In this document: one piece after another, positions 1 through 13,788 of the stretch
Layout of the letters: each line of letters begins with the position of its first letter
Numbering within the stretch: the first letter of the stretch is position 1
Assembly (NCBI GenBank): GCA_027257055.1
Contig: JAPVLO010000522.1
Location: 1,984,001 to 2,048,000 of the forward strand
Origin: Cephalopachus bancanus
Lineage: Eukaryota > Chordata > Mammalia > Primates > Tarsiidae
Length of the DNA stretch: 64,000 nt
Direction: 5' to 3'
Program-made: the position numbers and the translations under genes
Notes under the pieces: model-generated
The model's database searches: none
What the model saw: only the letters and a program-made list of their open reading frames with translations
What the model was told of the DNA's origin: nothing

Positions 1-262
1 TGACCTCTCACAGAAACAAAGATCCGAGTATCACATGTTCTCACTCATATAATGGACCTTGAACATCCAATGTAATACTTTAAGAAAATGACTGACGGTA
101 CTGGGAAACTATGCGGGGGGAAGGGGATGGGATGAACAGTCGCAAATATCTGTCTGGGGATGGGGAAACACCTCTTATCAACAGGTGCCTGAATGAAACA
201 TAATTGTACACCTAACCCTTAACTGTACCCCACAAAATCAAAATTTAAAAATATTGATTAAA
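1..262 (+). mobile_element. L1 3' end fragment
   Basis: This is the 3' terminal part of a LINE-1 element. It ends in an A-rich tail near 262. The stretch at about 157-245 (cacctcttatcaacaggtgc and the following 'cctaacccttaactgtacccc') recurs almost unchanged at 42598-42680, which marks it as the 3' UTR of the L1 family found elsewhere in the window. The 5' part lies outside the window. Confidence 0.8.
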
Positions 263-566
263 AAAATTGATAACTCATTAGAGAGAACCAGCATGATTCT
301 GCAGTATACCAGAATGATGTTGGTCCCTTAAGACTGTACCGTATAAGGGATCTGGGGCCAATATACCCTTGAGCAAGTTGGTGCATGTGTACTGCTGCCA
401 CACACAAGTGAACATATGTACACCTGATGACGTTTTCTGATGAGTTTTGCAAATGGCATATGTACTAGATCAACAGCTACTAGGGAAAGTGAGTAGCTGC
501 CAGATCCATAGCCATTTCGGAAGAGTCATCATTTTCAGAAGCACCCAAAACAACATCCTTTTTATT

Positions 567-1088
<522 letters not shown>

Positions 1089-1091
1089 CTA

Positions 1092-1492
<401 letters not shown>

Positions 1493-1519
1493 TGAATTGG
1501 TAGCACCATGGCTTCCTTA

Positions 1520-2126
<607 letters not shown>

Positions 2127-2473
2127 AAGATTAGCATTTTCTAGGTCCTGGTGAGGGTCTTTGTTCAACAGTTACAGGCATGGGCCACATTGTTCCCTCA
2201 GAAGCTGGAAGTTCATGTTGTGTAGCTTTCAAGGGAGTGTCTAGTTTAAAGCTCTCTAGGGGTTTCATGATATCCTTAACATGTTTACCTTCCACATTTA
2301 CTTCCTGCCAAACCTGGTGCCATTTCTGTTGGAGGTATGTATTTTTTACTAAGTTCAGATACTTGTGCATATGGTCAAGAACTCCGTGATAATAGACCAT
2401 TGCAGTCATAGTTTACCAGCAATGCACATTCATGAGTCAATGTTACATTCTCACTAATCATAAGAAAACTCAT

Positions 2474-2765
2474 GGCCAGGTTCGTTGGCTTATGCCTGTA
2501 ATTCCAGCACTTTGAGAGGGGGAAGAGAGAGGATTGCCTAAGCACAAGGGTTTGAGACCAGCCTGGGCAACTTGGCAAGAACTTGTGACTACAATAAATC
2601 AAAAATTTAAGTGGGCATGTTTTCATGCACCTGTCATTCCAGTTACTTGGTAGGTTGAGGCGGAAGGATTGCCTGAGCCCAGCAGGTCGAGGCTGTGGTG
2701 ATTCTGAGCATGCCACAGCACTCCAGCCTTGGAGACAGAGTAAGACTCCACCTCAAAATAAAAAG
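2474..2765 (+). repeat. Alu-like dimeric SINE at the start of the KATNA1 pseudogene
   Basis: Reads 'ggccaggttcgttggcttat' through 'gagtaagactccacctcaaa', with an A-rich tail. It abuts the pseudogene's start codon region and may have removed any 5' UTR remnant. Confidence 0.85.
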
Positions 2766-2769
2766 ACTC

Positions 2770-3840
2770 ATGTTTAATTAATTGTATGCTTTGTCCAGTT
2801 CCTGATGCTCAGCATTCTCACACTCATGGATCCTCAGGTCATCCCTACCAAGATGGCATTCCAGTTTGATTTCTGTGTGGTTATATCTGCCTGGAGCCAT
2901 CCATGTCCTCTAGTGACACCTATGCTCTGGCTGCCCAGGCTCTTCGGGAAACTGCCCACCCCAAAGTGCAGGAGAAGGGTTGAGGGATTCTACCAGCAGC
3001 AAGGAATAAGGGCACAACCCAGCCCCAAATGCCTGGCCCTCAGCTCGCAGCTCGAGTACTGCTGGGTTCACCATCACCACTCCCAGCCATTGCTCCAGCT
3101 CTCGGAAAGTTTTAAGAATACATGCCAGAGTTGCTTTTGGTGCTGCAGAGGGCCTTGGTGACTCATGTGCATGTAGGGTGGGACCCAGCAGCAAACTTCT
3201 GAGCACTTAATTGAAAATTGAGTCTGTCTGTTACAAATTATGGATAAAATTCAGTATCTTGAGTAGACACTTTTTTCAGAGATAAAATTCAGGCTTGCAA
3301 GGGAGAATGTCATCAATAAGGTGAAAGAAGACATCAGTCTGGAAGTTATCTCTAGAGAAGAATGTGCCCTTCTGAGTCTCAGCCTTGAGGAAACAACAGC
3401 CAATCTTCTGCAAGGCCACTGGTATGAACAGTCATGTTGGATGGCACTTGGACTCTGCTTGGCCACATCCTGTACATCCATCCACCCTTCCTGCTGGCAC
3501 TGTGGTGGCATCGCCTGTCCAGCACAAACAAGCTGAGGCTGCAGTGTGACCCCTTCCCAATTTCCTCATCTGCCTCAGTGAGTTTAGAGAATGCACAGGG
3601 AGAGGACTTGTGTCATGCCACGTTGGGGCCTACTGGGATGAATTTGAAGGCTCATGCTAGTTACTCTCCTTTGGGGAAGAGCATCCAATCTTGGTATCTA
3701 TCCCTGATGTAGGCTTCCCCTACCCTGGCTTCAGGCATTGGATTGAAGCAAAATGAACTGAGCACCTGAGACTCAGGGACGTGATCCCATGGCACTCCAT
3801 CCACCCTGATGACTATGCCAGAAAATAATCATAAGTGTTC
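2770..3840. other. Unassigned stretch with short open frames
   Basis: No gene was recognised. Several open frames of 80-118 codons overlap here on both strands. The plus-strand frame at about 3270-3530 (contains RLARENVINKVKEDISLEV) has a protein-like composition and could be an old processed pseudogene, but no family could be named. No splice sites or start context were convincing. Confidence 0.4.
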
Positions 3841-5775
3841 CTTTTAATGTTCATATGCATTTAGAAGAATGTTTTCACTGTTTTCACTTATAGAATGTAA
3901 CTAAACTCCATTCCTTAGTCTATTTGAATAACAACATTGTTTCTGTACCATGTTTTATTTATGTCAATTCTTAAGCATGTGGGTATTTTTCACTCGTTGA
4001 TATTATAAATAATAATACACAGGGCAAATTTTTTATGTGACTCCATTTTCATGAAATATCAAGAATAAGAAACTCCATAGGAACATAAGGTAGAATATCA
4101 ATTTCTTCAGGTCAGGTGTGAGAGAGAGAATTAGGACTGGCTACTCCTAGGCAGGGGGTTTCTTTCTGGGATGTTGAAAATGCTCTGGAAATAGGTAAGG
4201 GTGATGGTTGCACAACACAGTGAGAACACTCAACTCCATGAATCTGGTGTGTACAACATGTACTATGGAACCTCTAGGGTGAGAATTATATAATATAATT
4301 AAGTAAATAGATCATTGATCTAAGCTGAGGCTCCTGGCCTGGGTTGGAAAACTGAAAGGAGTTCTACTCTCACTCAAACAATGAGTAAAATTCAGATCAA
4401 CCCCAAAATGTAAATTTGTCCTGAGAACAGCAGGAATCTGACTTCTTTGAGCAATTGAGTAACCTCAATTACAAGAAAGGACAGAACGAGGTGACTGGTT
4501 TCAAAGAGTTAGAATATAAAAGGTTGTGAGGCTATCATGCGAACTAGTAAGGTGTAATCAGCTAACACTGTAAGGAACTGCTGGGGAATCCATGTTGACT
4601 GCCCCTATGGAAACCAGGATATATGGGGATCTAAGACAGAGAAGCATTTTGTACTCATTTCAAGGCTCTTCTCCATGGGTGTCAACTGGATATATACATG
4701 AAAAATTGGGAGAAGGGAAGAGACACCATGTTCATGGTACAAGCATGATCAGCTTCCATTGTGCGTGGCCTGGAATCTCATGTCCCACCCAGATGCTTGT
4801 CTCACATGGAGCAAAAGGCTAAAGCCTTTGAAGTAGGTTCAGTAAATCCTGCCACCGCGGGTTCCAGGTTACATTTTGTGACTGGGGAAGGTAGATTACA
4901 AATTCATTCTACCCATAGGGGGAGTGAAAGAAATTTTGGAAACCAAGATCCTGTATAAATACCATTAGAGATGTACAAATTTGAGTGAGAGAAAAGGAAA
5001 TTCCTGTTCAAACCAACCAAACCTATGAGGTAGATCCTGGCCACCAACGGGAGCAGGGACACCAACAGTGAGACACCCCCAAGCTCAAGATCAAGGTGCA
5101 TAGATGCTGCCCAAGACTGAGGCTGAATGGGGACAAGTAAAACTCTCATTCCCACCAAGAGCCTGTAGTGATCATCAAGGAGCAGTAGTCCACAGGTTGG
5201 GGAGGCAATAAGGCACCAGGTGATTATCTGATTCACACAGTGTAGTTCATCCAGCTCTGGTGTCAGCAGCCCTGTGCATGAGGATGGACCCATGAAGGGG
5301 GTAAGCAAGGGGCAAGAATGCAGGACATGCGTGGATCCAGCACCAGTGAGTCCCTCTCTCTAAGGATTGTGTAGTCACTATTAGATCAAAGTCTAACCTG
5401 TGAACAGCAGAGAAGTCTGGATGTGATGCTATCCTTTGAGAAGACCAGTGAGCCACCTGGTAACAACTTGATCACATGAAACATCTCTACCCAGGAGATA
5501 ACAGCAAATCCCCCTTCCTGACATGGGTGCATGCACTCAGCATGGGATGGACTGAGCTCATTACACCACTTAGGAGAACCCAAAACTTCTGACATGTTGT
5601 AGCAGAATATACCATCACTGATTCTCAGATCCAGAGATCTAGGTGCCTATGAACCCAGTGGGACAAGGATTATATGTCTGCATGATATCGTGGGGGATGA
5701 CCTGAGATACTTATATGCACACTGCAGTGGTTGGTGCTACTGGGGCTGATAGAACACTAGCATGGTCTCTTAAAA
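3841..5775. other. Gene-free, old-repeat-like sequence
   Basis: No coding gene is supported. The part at about 4020-4290 (gatggttgcacaacacagtg) resembles the 3' UTR of old mammalian L1 elements. About 4300-5775 looks like degraded 5' UTR or internal repeat sequence with short chance frames. Confidence 0.4.
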
Positions 5776-5818
5776 ATGAATGCAATGGAATTTTTCAAGG
5801 GCAGGTTAGAGGATTTCA

Positions 5819-6715
5819 GTGTGCCAAACCCATTCAAAGGCTGGGAAGTACTTTGGAAAAATCAACACAGTGAACCCCCAATTCAAGAAGGAAAATGGAT
5901 ATTCATCAAAACAACGAAGGACACCACAGGTCTCAGAAAGGACAAGTCTAGTAAACAGCCCCCATGAGAGTGCTCTGCAGAGATTAGTGAGTGTGACCAG
6001 AACATGGGACATGACTGAAAACTCCTCTCTGAAACATGCCTTCCAATCAGCAATTTGCTTAACCCAGGCCATGCGAGAAGACCCCATTTCTTCTGAGTAC
6101 TGGAGGTGTCTTAGGGAGAGGCTGAGCAGTGGTGAGAGGGAAAGACCCATAGTAAAGCTGATATGGTTTTTTATCCCACTAGTTGGGGAGCTGGGCCCTC
6201 AGAAACGTTGTAGTTCTTGGAGCTGTACTGCCAGCCCTGGACTCACACAGTGGCCAGGCCCCAATGGTGTCCAGATAGGGAAGTGTGATGGTGCCCAACA
6301 TGGGGCCCCCAAAAAGTGTTGCAGCATTCTTGGTTCAGGGGTCAGTAAGCCAAGTCCCAGGAAATGTGAGCTCATTGATGGACTGGTAAGCCAGGCTCCA
6401 AAAAGTGCTGCATTTCTCCATGTTTGGCCTCCGGCAAGTCAACCCCATGATCCACTCCTTTGTCAGCTTCACTTTAAGCTGAGCTCCACCCCCATCAGTT
6501 TCACTTTATACTCAGATCCCAGCAGAATCTTCGTCAGTTTCGCCTTAACTTGCAGGCAACTCTGTCTTCAGTTTCATTCACTTTATGGTCAGTTTCAAAG
6601 TCAGCTCCACTGTGCCGGTTCAGCCAGCTCCATAGGCTGGCAAGCCAGTCTCTGGCCTGTGCAGCTCTTAAAGTCCGGTTTTCAAGTGCTGAAATCTTCA
6701 GTAGCAACTCTCTGA
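5819..6715 (+). other. 298-codon open frame in LTR-adjacent sequence, function unknown
   Basis: A continuous plus-strand frame of 298 codons, beginning MCQTHSKAGKYFG and ending QVLKSSVATL. No domain, signal peptide, membrane segment or known family was recognised. It is rich in Ser, Pro and Cys. Its second half coincides with a degenerate 'cagtttcact' repeat (6463-6640) next to a minus-strand LTR-like block. The frame is therefore probably a chance product of repeat sequence rather than a gene. There is no visible promoter, splice signal or codon pattern arguing for translation. Confidence 0.35.
6463..6640. repeat. Degenerate short tandem repeat, unit starts cagtttca
   Basis: The phrases cagcttcacttta, cagtttcacttta, cagtttcgcctta, cagtttcattcacttta and cagtttcaaag follow one another at spacings of about 20-40 bases. 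Read on the minus strand this lies just downstream of the LTR-like block at 6715-7155, where a retroviral leader would be. Confidence 0.5.
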
Positions 6716-7155
6716 GTCAGAGACGCTGACAAGCAGAGGGTAAGTAGGAATTTATTAGAGGATAGAAAAGCCCCTGGCAATGGGAGGGGTCCCAACAGGG
6801 CTGCTCTTTGCCGCTTACCGCTGCAGGAAGTTTATATAGTCTCCAGAGCCTACTGATTGTTTGGGAACAGCACCAATTAGAAACAGGCACCATGGTGGGG
6901 TCTTGGAATTTCACCAACTGGGAGATCGTTAGGAAGGGCCAATCAGCTAGAAGCATCATGGTGTTTTTTTCTTGGAATTTTGCCAATCAGGAGAGGATTG
7001 GGCAGGGCAATCAGGAAAAAGCACACAAAAGATGAAAAGTCCACGGACCTGGAAATGGGTGTGTTCACTCCATTCCAAGGCGCTTGCAGGAAGTTTGTTA
7101 AAAGAACCCATTCTAACTGTCTGCCTGTCAGATTTTCTAACTCTCTCCTATCTCA
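6715..7155 (-). mobile_element. LTR-like block of an endogenous retrovirus
   Basis: Read on the minus strand it contains a TATA-like box (gactatataaacttcc, about 6825-6845). About 75 bases later comes a poly-A signal inside 'cctctaataaattcc' (about 6750), in the usual U3-R-U5 order and spacing of an LTR. A possible left end is 'tgagataggagagag' near 7155. The family was not named, and no coding internal region is recognisable beyond it. Confidence 0.55.
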
Positions 7156-7159
7156 AAGT

Positions 7160-9345
7160 CGTAGGTGTTTTACCAAATCCCTGTTGGTGAGGACCTGGGA
7201 ATGATGTCTACCTTAGCTATTGTTGCATTGGCTTTGGAGGACTTGACCATGAACTTGTTGCCTCCTCTCATGTCTGGAAGGGCATACCCTAAGATTTCTT
7301 TTGAGAATTGTACAATTTTGGGTTTCACATTTAAGTCCTTGATCCACTTTGAGATCATTTTTTGCATATGATGATAGGTAGAGGTTCAATTTTATTCTTC
7401 TGCATGTGATTAGCCAGTTTTCCCAGAACTATTAGCTAAATATAATCTTTTCCCCCAGTGTTTGTTTTGGTTGACTTTGTTGAAGTTGTTTTGGTTGAAC
7501 ATCTGTGGTTTTATTTCCAAATTCTCTGTCTTGTTCCATTAGTCCAAGTGTCGATCTTTGTATCAGAATCATGCTGTCTCTTGGTTGCTGTATCCTTGTA
7601 GTAAAATTTGAAGTCTGGAAGTATGTCTCCAATCTTTAGAAAAACCAACTTTTTGATTTATTGATCCTATGTATTTTTTGGTTGTTGTTTTCAGTCTCCT
7701 TTCATTTTCCTCTGATCTGTGTTCTTTTCTTCTTGTAGCTTTAAGTTTTCATTATTCTTGTTTTTCTAGTTCCTTTAGGTGCAAACTTAAGTTGTTGATT
7801 TCAGATCTTTTGCCATTTTAACACAGACATTTAAGGCTATAACTTTTCCTTCCAGCACTGCTTTTGCTGTACATCAGAGGTTTTGTTATGCTGTGTTTAT
7901 ATTTCTATTTGTCTCAACAAAAGTTTCATATTTCTGCCTTAGTTTCATTGTTTACTGCAAGGTCTTTTGAAAGCAAGTTATTGAATTTTCAGGTCATTTT
8001 GTCATTTTGGAAAGTTCTCGTAATATTTATGTCTCATTTTATTTTATTTTGGTCAAAGACGATTTTTAGTGTAATTCTGGTGTTATTTATTTATATATTT
8101 TTAAAATGTTGAGGCTTGCTTTATGGCCAAGCATGTGGTTGATTTTGGAAAATGTTTCATGTGAAAACTAGAAGAGTATATAGTATTCAGTTGTTGGAGG
8201 AAATGTTATATTATGTTCATTTGGTCTATAGTCCAATTTAAGTTTAGTATTTCTTGGTTGATTTTCTGCTTGTCTAGTGAAGTCTGTTGGTTGTCAAAGT
8301 CCCTCGTTATTACTTTATTTTGTCAATATGTTTCCTAAGGTCTATCAGTATTTACTTCTTAAATGGGGGTGCTCTTGTATTGACTGTACATATATTTAGG
8401 ATAATTAATTTTTCATTGTATTGAGCCCATTACCACTATATAATGCCTTTCTTTATTTTTGTTTTGCTTTGTTTTCCTGTTGTAGTTTAAAGTCTACATT
8501 ATTTGAAATGAGGATGGCGATTCCTGCTCAATGTGTTTCCCATTGATGTGCTAAATTTTTCCCCAATTTGCTTTTAGTTTATAGCTGTCTTTGGCCCATA
8601 TTTAAGTCTCTTTTAATCTTGTATTTTTATCTAGTTTACTACTCTCTGTCTTTTAAGGGGAGTGTTAGGTTATTTATATTCAAGGTTAATATTGATATGT
8701 CAGGTTTTGTTTCTGCCATAGTGTTGTTAGCTATTTTTCTTGGGTTTTCAAACACATAGTTGCTTCATAGAATCTGGGAGCTTTGCACTTATGTGACCTT
8801 TTATGACTGTGAGTGTTGTCATTTCATTTCGGTGCTTAGGATGTCTTTGAGCATCTCTTCTAGGGACAGTTTAGTGGGAATGAATTCCCTTAGTGTTTGC
8901 GCTAAAATACTTTATTTCTCCTTCATTTTTGGTGCACCTGCCTGCTCACTGCCTCCTGTGGGTCAGGGAGGTGAGGGTCTAGGGAATCTTGTCTTGTTCT
9001 CAGTGGTAGAGGTCAGCAGATTTCCTAGATGTGGTGTCATTCAACCTTTCAGTCAGCATATGACACTTCCAGGTAAAAGCCATACCCTGCCTAGGTGGAT
9101 GGGTATGGGCTTGATCCTTGTTCCCTGGGAGAAGCTCTCTGTTATCTCAGGTAGTGAACTGATCTTTCTCTACTGGATGGGCTCTTTGCCCATTTGCCCA
9201 AGAATCTAAGAGGTTCTTTGCTGTTCTAGTGAGTTCCTATTTTCCTTCTTGAATTGAGCCTCCCTGAGTAGATCTTTGCATACTATTTAGTTATTTTCAT
9301 TGGACTGAGGCATGTGGAAAGTCGCTAATCAACCATCTTGAAACA
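7160..9345 (-). mobile_element. Old L1, minus strand, internally deleted
   Basis: The minus strand gives L1 ORF2 reverse-transcriptase C-terminal sequence (for example SKWIKDLNVKPK at about 7330). It continues with AT-rich ORF remnants and a 5' UTR-like segment whose end (9325-9340, the reverse complement of caagatggttgattagc) resembles an L1 5' start. Frames are broken throughout. A CA-rich run follows at 9345-9360. Confidence 0.75.
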
Positions 9346-9473
9346 CACATACACACACACTTTCTTACAAATTGCTCTAACCACTTTTATCAGTTACTGA
9401 GGCAGCAGTGTTAAACACTGCTCTATATCTGTGGATTTGCTTACATGTCCTTTAATTTATTTCTTTTCTACAA

Positions 9474-9540
9474 ATCAGGATTCATTGAGAGGAAAGAAAA
9501 GCTCCCAGAGTGGAGGGAACCTGAGGGGGTTACCCTTATC
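9474..9540 (-). mobile_element. Short LTR R-region-like fragment
   Basis: 'ggattcattgagaggaaaga' and the following 'cccagagtggagggaacctg' closely match 26967-27030, and more loosely 6745-6800. On the minus strand these read as a poly-A signal following a pyrimidine-rich R region. Confidence 0.4.
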
Positions 9541-9639
9541 CTTTAAGTTCTACCAACTTCCTCCATCCATTATTAGAGTATTGTGATTGGAGGTAATCAT
9601 ATGCAAACTCACAGCAGCCATTGCAGATAGTAATACTTA

Positions 9640-10045
9640 TGAGACTCACCCATGTTTTTGGCTATATCAATCTTCCTTTTTATAATTCTGAGTAGCAGCT
9701 CACTGTACAGGTATACCACAAAATGGTTTATTCATTCGCTAGATGATAGACATTTTAGTTCTTTCAGACTTGGGGCTAGTATAAATGAAGCTTCTGTGAA
9801 CATTTGAGTACAAGTCTTTGGTGTTTCTGTGCTTTAATTTCACAAGGGTGAAGATCTTGGAGCAGATTTCTAGGTGAAAAAAGAGGTGTATGATTAACTT
9901 TAAAACTATATACTACTGATGCTCCTAGCAGTATCATTCACTCTAGCTCAAAGGCGGAAACCACACAGGTGCACATCAATGAATGACTGAAAACACAAAA
10001 TATGATAAACACTGTCTCAAAAGACAGTGTGCTGCTATAACACAA
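9640..10045. mobile_element. Old L1 3' fragments, both orientations
   Basis: 9640-9900 reads on the minus strand as old L1 3' UTR-type sequence. 9925-10045 reads on the plus strand as another old L1 piece (cacatcaatgaatgactgaa). Both are degenerate. Confidence 0.5.
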
Positions 10046-10164
10046 TACCACGGGCTGGGTAATTTGCAAATAAAATAATGTTTTTTCACATATGTCTGGA
10101 GGCTGGGAAATCCAAGGCCTGCAAATGGTCAAGGCACTTTTGCTGTGTTATCTCATTGCAAAAA

Positions 10165-10405
10165 AGCAGAGGTCTGTCGCTCAGGTTCAATAGCAGTGGC
10201 ATGCTTACTGCCACCACAGCCTCAACCTGCTGACTCAGGATATCCTTCCACCTCAGCCTACCAAGTAACTGGAACTACAGGCACGTGCCACCACACCCAT
10301 CTAATTTTTTAAATTTATTGTAGAGATGATATCTCTCCAAGTTACCTAGACTGGTCTTGAAACTGTGGGTCAGGCAATTGTCTTACCTTGGCCTCCCAAA
10401 GTTCA
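10165..10405 (-). repeat. Alu-like SINE
   Basis: It starts with an A/T-rich remnant, then 'ggtctgtcgctcaggttcaa' and 'aaatttattgtagagatgat', and ends near 'ttggcctcccaaag'. Its left arm is cut short. Confidence 0.75.
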
Positions 10406-11079
10406 GCTATGTTCTTTGCCATGCTGCAGCAAAGATAGACTTCGCTCCAGTTCCCAAGAAGATATTTTTCACTTCTGCCTGAGACCTCATCAAAATAACC
10501 TTTACTGTCTGTATTTCTACCAACATCTTAATCACAACCATTTGAGGAATCTCTAAGTGTCAAACTTTCCCCACATTTCTTTGAGTCTGAGCGCCAAGCA
10601 GAATTGCCCTTAACACCCCATTTAAAGGAACCTAGGCCTTTCCTTGCCTGCTTCTACCAAAGCTTCCAAGCTCTGCCCATTGCCCACTCCAAAGCTGCTT
10701 TCACATCTTTGCATATTTGTGATAACCAAAAACCATTCCACTCCTGGTACCAAGTTTATTTACATTTTTGTTTGTGTTGCAATGACAGACTATCACAGAA
10801 CCTGCCATTTCCATAGAAAAGAAATGGTCTAGGGTCAAGGGACTCACACCTAGTTAGGGTCTTCTTGCCATATCATGTTATGGCAGGAGATGAGAGGGTG
10901 AGCGAGTGAAAGAAAGGACAAAACTCCATCTTATGACAACACGCTGTCATGATAATGGCTTGAATCCACCCACAATGGTGGAGCCCCCATGACCTAGTCA
11001 CTTCTTAAAGGCCACTCCTTCAGCACAATTGCATTTGGGGTTAAGTTTCAAACACATGAACTATCGTGGACACATGCAA
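10406..11079. other. Gene-free degenerate interspersed repeat
   Basis: No gene seen. About 10780-11075 reads like an old mammalian LTR or DNA-transposon repeat (cacttcttaaaggccactcc; gttaagtttcaaacacatga). The class was not assigned. Confidence 0.4.
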
Positions 11080-11467
11080 ACCACAGCATAAACATGCTAT
11101 GGCCTATTATTTTTCATTTTAAATAAATGCAATTCTGAAAAATCATGGATGAACATTGAAGACATTATACTAAGTGAAGTAAGCCAGACACAAAATGTCA
11201 AACATTATATGATTCCTCTTGAATGGTGTATCTGGAACATTCAAACTCATAAAGAAGAAAGTAGAATGGTGGTCACCAGAGACTGAGGAAAGGGGGGGAT
11301 GCAGAGTTACTCTTTATTGGGAACAGAATTTCCATTTTGAGATGATAAAAAGTTCTGAAGATGGATGGTGGGGAAGGTTCCAAAACAATGGGAATTCACT
11401 TAATGTCACTAAACTGTACGCTTAAAATGGGTAATGATGGCCAGTTTATATTATGTGTATGACAATT
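11080..11467 (+). mobile_element. Old L1 3' UTR fragment
   Basis: Contains 'ggtggtcaccagagactgag', 'gaagatggatggtggggaag' and 'cactaaactgtacgcttaaa', the typical order in old L1 3' ends. The following SINE inserted near its end. Confidence 0.65.
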
Positions 11468-11786
11468 AAGATTGTGAATTCAGCCGGGCTCAGTGGCTCA
11501 GCCTGTAATCCCACGCCTTTGGGAGGCTGAGGTGAGTGGATTGCCTGAGCCCGCGGGTTCGAGACCAGCCTGGGCAGTGAGACCTCATCGCTACAATAAA
11601 TCAAAAAATCAGCTGGGCATGGTAGCACATGCCTGTAATTCCGGCTACTTGGAAGGCTGAGGCAGAAGGATCACCGGAGCCCAGCAGGTCGAGGCTGCGG
11701 TGGCCGGAAGTGGCCACTGCACTCCAGTCTGGGCGACAGAGTGAGACTCCAACTCAAAAAAAAAAAAAAAAAAGATTGTGAATTCA
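11468..11786 (+). repeat. Alu-like SINE with perfect 15-bp target-site duplication
   Basis: The SINE body is 11483-11771 and has a clean poly-A tail. It is flanked by the identical 15-mer aagattgtgaattca at 11468-11482 and 11772-11786, showing insertion by the L1 machinery. The junction motif 'ataaatcaaaaaatcagctg' is the lineage variant shared by many SINEs in this window. Confidence 0.95.
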
Positions 11787-12174
11787 TCCTAGAACAAGAG
11801 CTACATACGTTATTCCTGAATATCCCTACAGTCATTGTAAAAGTCACTGGGGGCCGGGTCAGGTGAGTAGGGAGCGTGTTCCAATACAATTATATGTACA
11901 GTGTTGCCAACATAAGCCATGGTGGCAAGTTCACAAACTTAATTTTCAAACCTTAACAAATAATGGCAACAGCTCTGATGGCCATTACAGAGAGATTTCC
12001 AAAATTGCTTTGATGAGGGAACTAAGAACTGGCATCAATGCTTCTTTCCCAAAGGAAATACTTCAGAGATGATCATAGCAACATTCAGCAACGAGGCATG
12101 TAACACTTTTTTCAGATGGTTATGAAACAAATTGTCAGCCCTTGTATTTACAACACAAAAAAAGTACATACCAG

Positions 12175-12470
12175 GCTGGTTATGGTGATTCACATCTGTA
12201 ATCCCAGTACTTTGGAAGACTGAGGCAAGAGGATTGCCTGAACCCTTGGGTTCGAGAGCAGCCTGGGCAACCTGGCAAGATCTTGTATCTATAATAATTT
12301 AAAAACTTAGCTAAGCATGGTGGCACATGCCTGTAGTTCCAGCTACTTGGAAGCCTGAAACGGAAGAATTGCCTGAGCCCAGCAGGTCAAGCCTGAGTGA
12401 CCATAAGCATGCCATTACCCTCAAGCCTGAGTGACAGAGTGAAATTTTGACTCAAAAAGTAAATAAATTG
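12175..12470 (+). repeat. Alu-like dimeric SINE, first of three in a row
   Basis: Starts 'ggctggttatggtgattcac' and ends 'gaaattttgactcaaaaag' plus an A-rich tail. Confidence 0.85.
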
Positions 12471-12476
12471 CATGCT

Positions 12477-12770
12477 ATGCTGGATACAGTGGCTCACACC
12501 TGTAATCCTAGCACTGTGAGAGGTCAAGGCAAGAGACTTGCTTGAACCCAGGTGTTCAAAGACAGGCTGGGCAACATAGCAAGACCTAGTCTCTTCCAAA
12601 TTCAAAAAATAAGCTAAGCATGGTGGCTCACATCAGTAGGCCCAGCTACTCAGGATGCTGAGGCAGAAGAATATCTGAGTTCAGGAGGTTGAGGCAGTGG
12701 TGAGCAGTGATCCTGTCACTGCATTTGAATCTGGGGGACAGAGACCTCCAAACTAAAAATAAATAAATTG
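12477..12770 (+). repeat. Alu-like dimeric SINE, second of three
   Basis: Starts 'gctggatacagtggctcaca' directly after the preceding tail. It ends in an A-rich tail near 12770 and is more diverged than its neighbour. Confidence 0.85.
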
Positions 12771-12773
12771 CTA

Positions 12774-13030
12774 AGCATAGTGACTCATGTCTGTAATCTC
12801 AGCATTTTGGGAGGCCAAGGCTGGAAGATTGCTTAAACCCAGGAGTTCTAGACCAGCCAGGGCAACATAGTGAGCCAGGTGTGGTAGTGCACACCTGTAG
12901 GCCCAGCTACTCAGGAAGCTGAAGCAAGAGGTTTTCTTGAGCTCAGGAGTTTATGGCTGCAATGAGATATGACAGTGTCACTGCACTCCAGACTGGGCAA
13001 TGGAGTAAGAGCCTGTCTCAAAAAATAAAA
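12774..13030 (+). repeat. Alu-like SINE, third of three, internally shortened
   Basis: Starts 'catagtgactcatgtctgta'. The region between the two arms is shortened (cagggcaacatagtgagcca). It ends 'gagcctgtctcaaaaaat'. Confidence 0.8.
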
Positions 13031-13069
13031 TTAACAATGAAATAGTAAATAGTCACAGTATAGAATTCT

Positions 13070-13560
13070 CTACTCACAACTGTGCCTTGAATGTTGAAAG
13101 GGTAAACTGAGGCAAGAAGGGTCGATGCTGGGGCCGTAGGAATAATACAAGATTGCAACCAAGTTAGAAGTAGAAGGAAGTAATGTTTATTTTTCACTTT
13201 TAACAGTTTGAAAAAGGGGTCAACACTCAGAGGCAAGTGTGGCCTCAAAGAGCTGATTCTTGGGTATTTTTAAGGGCATTTGAGGTCAGAGAGGTTTGGA
13301 TTCGGGGGTGTTTGGATCAAAAGGAATGTCCAAGAATGCAGGTCTTTGATGTTGATTGTGGTCACATGAGTCTTTGACCTTGATGCCACCAGACATTAGA
13401 ATCTCATGCACTTGAGTGGTATTCTAGATGGGAAGAGACAAGGAGAGTGATTTTTTTCCTGCAAGGAACCTGTCAGACATTTCCAATTCATAATCTCCTT
13501 AGCAAAAGGTGGTCTTATTATGATTTCTATGGTTTCGGCCAGCCAAGGGGGCTGTAAGTT
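13070..13560 (-). mobile_element. Probable LTR downstream of the gag-pro remnant
   Basis: On the minus strand a poly-A signal (gaaaaataaacattacttcc, about 13180-13200) is followed by a U5-like pyrimidine-rich part ending near 13080. It lies on the 3' side of the gag-pro remnant in the same orientation, where a 3' LTR would be if pol and env had been lost. Outer limits are uncertain. Confidence 0.5.
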
Positions 13561-13788
13561 TCTTAGAAATTATTCTGCTCAACCATGAATTGAAAGAAGG
13601 GGCTGTCCTTGTCTTGCATTTGATGGAGAGTTGCCAAAGGGATGGAGTAAGCTGCCAGCTTGGCCTGCAGTAAAAGGCCTGAATGCTTCCTAATATCTAC
13701 CTTTGGAAAGTTATCTATATCTAATCTGTGCTAGATTCAAAGCATGTCAGTGTAAGCAAAAATGGCCGCGCTGATGCAAAATGTGAAC

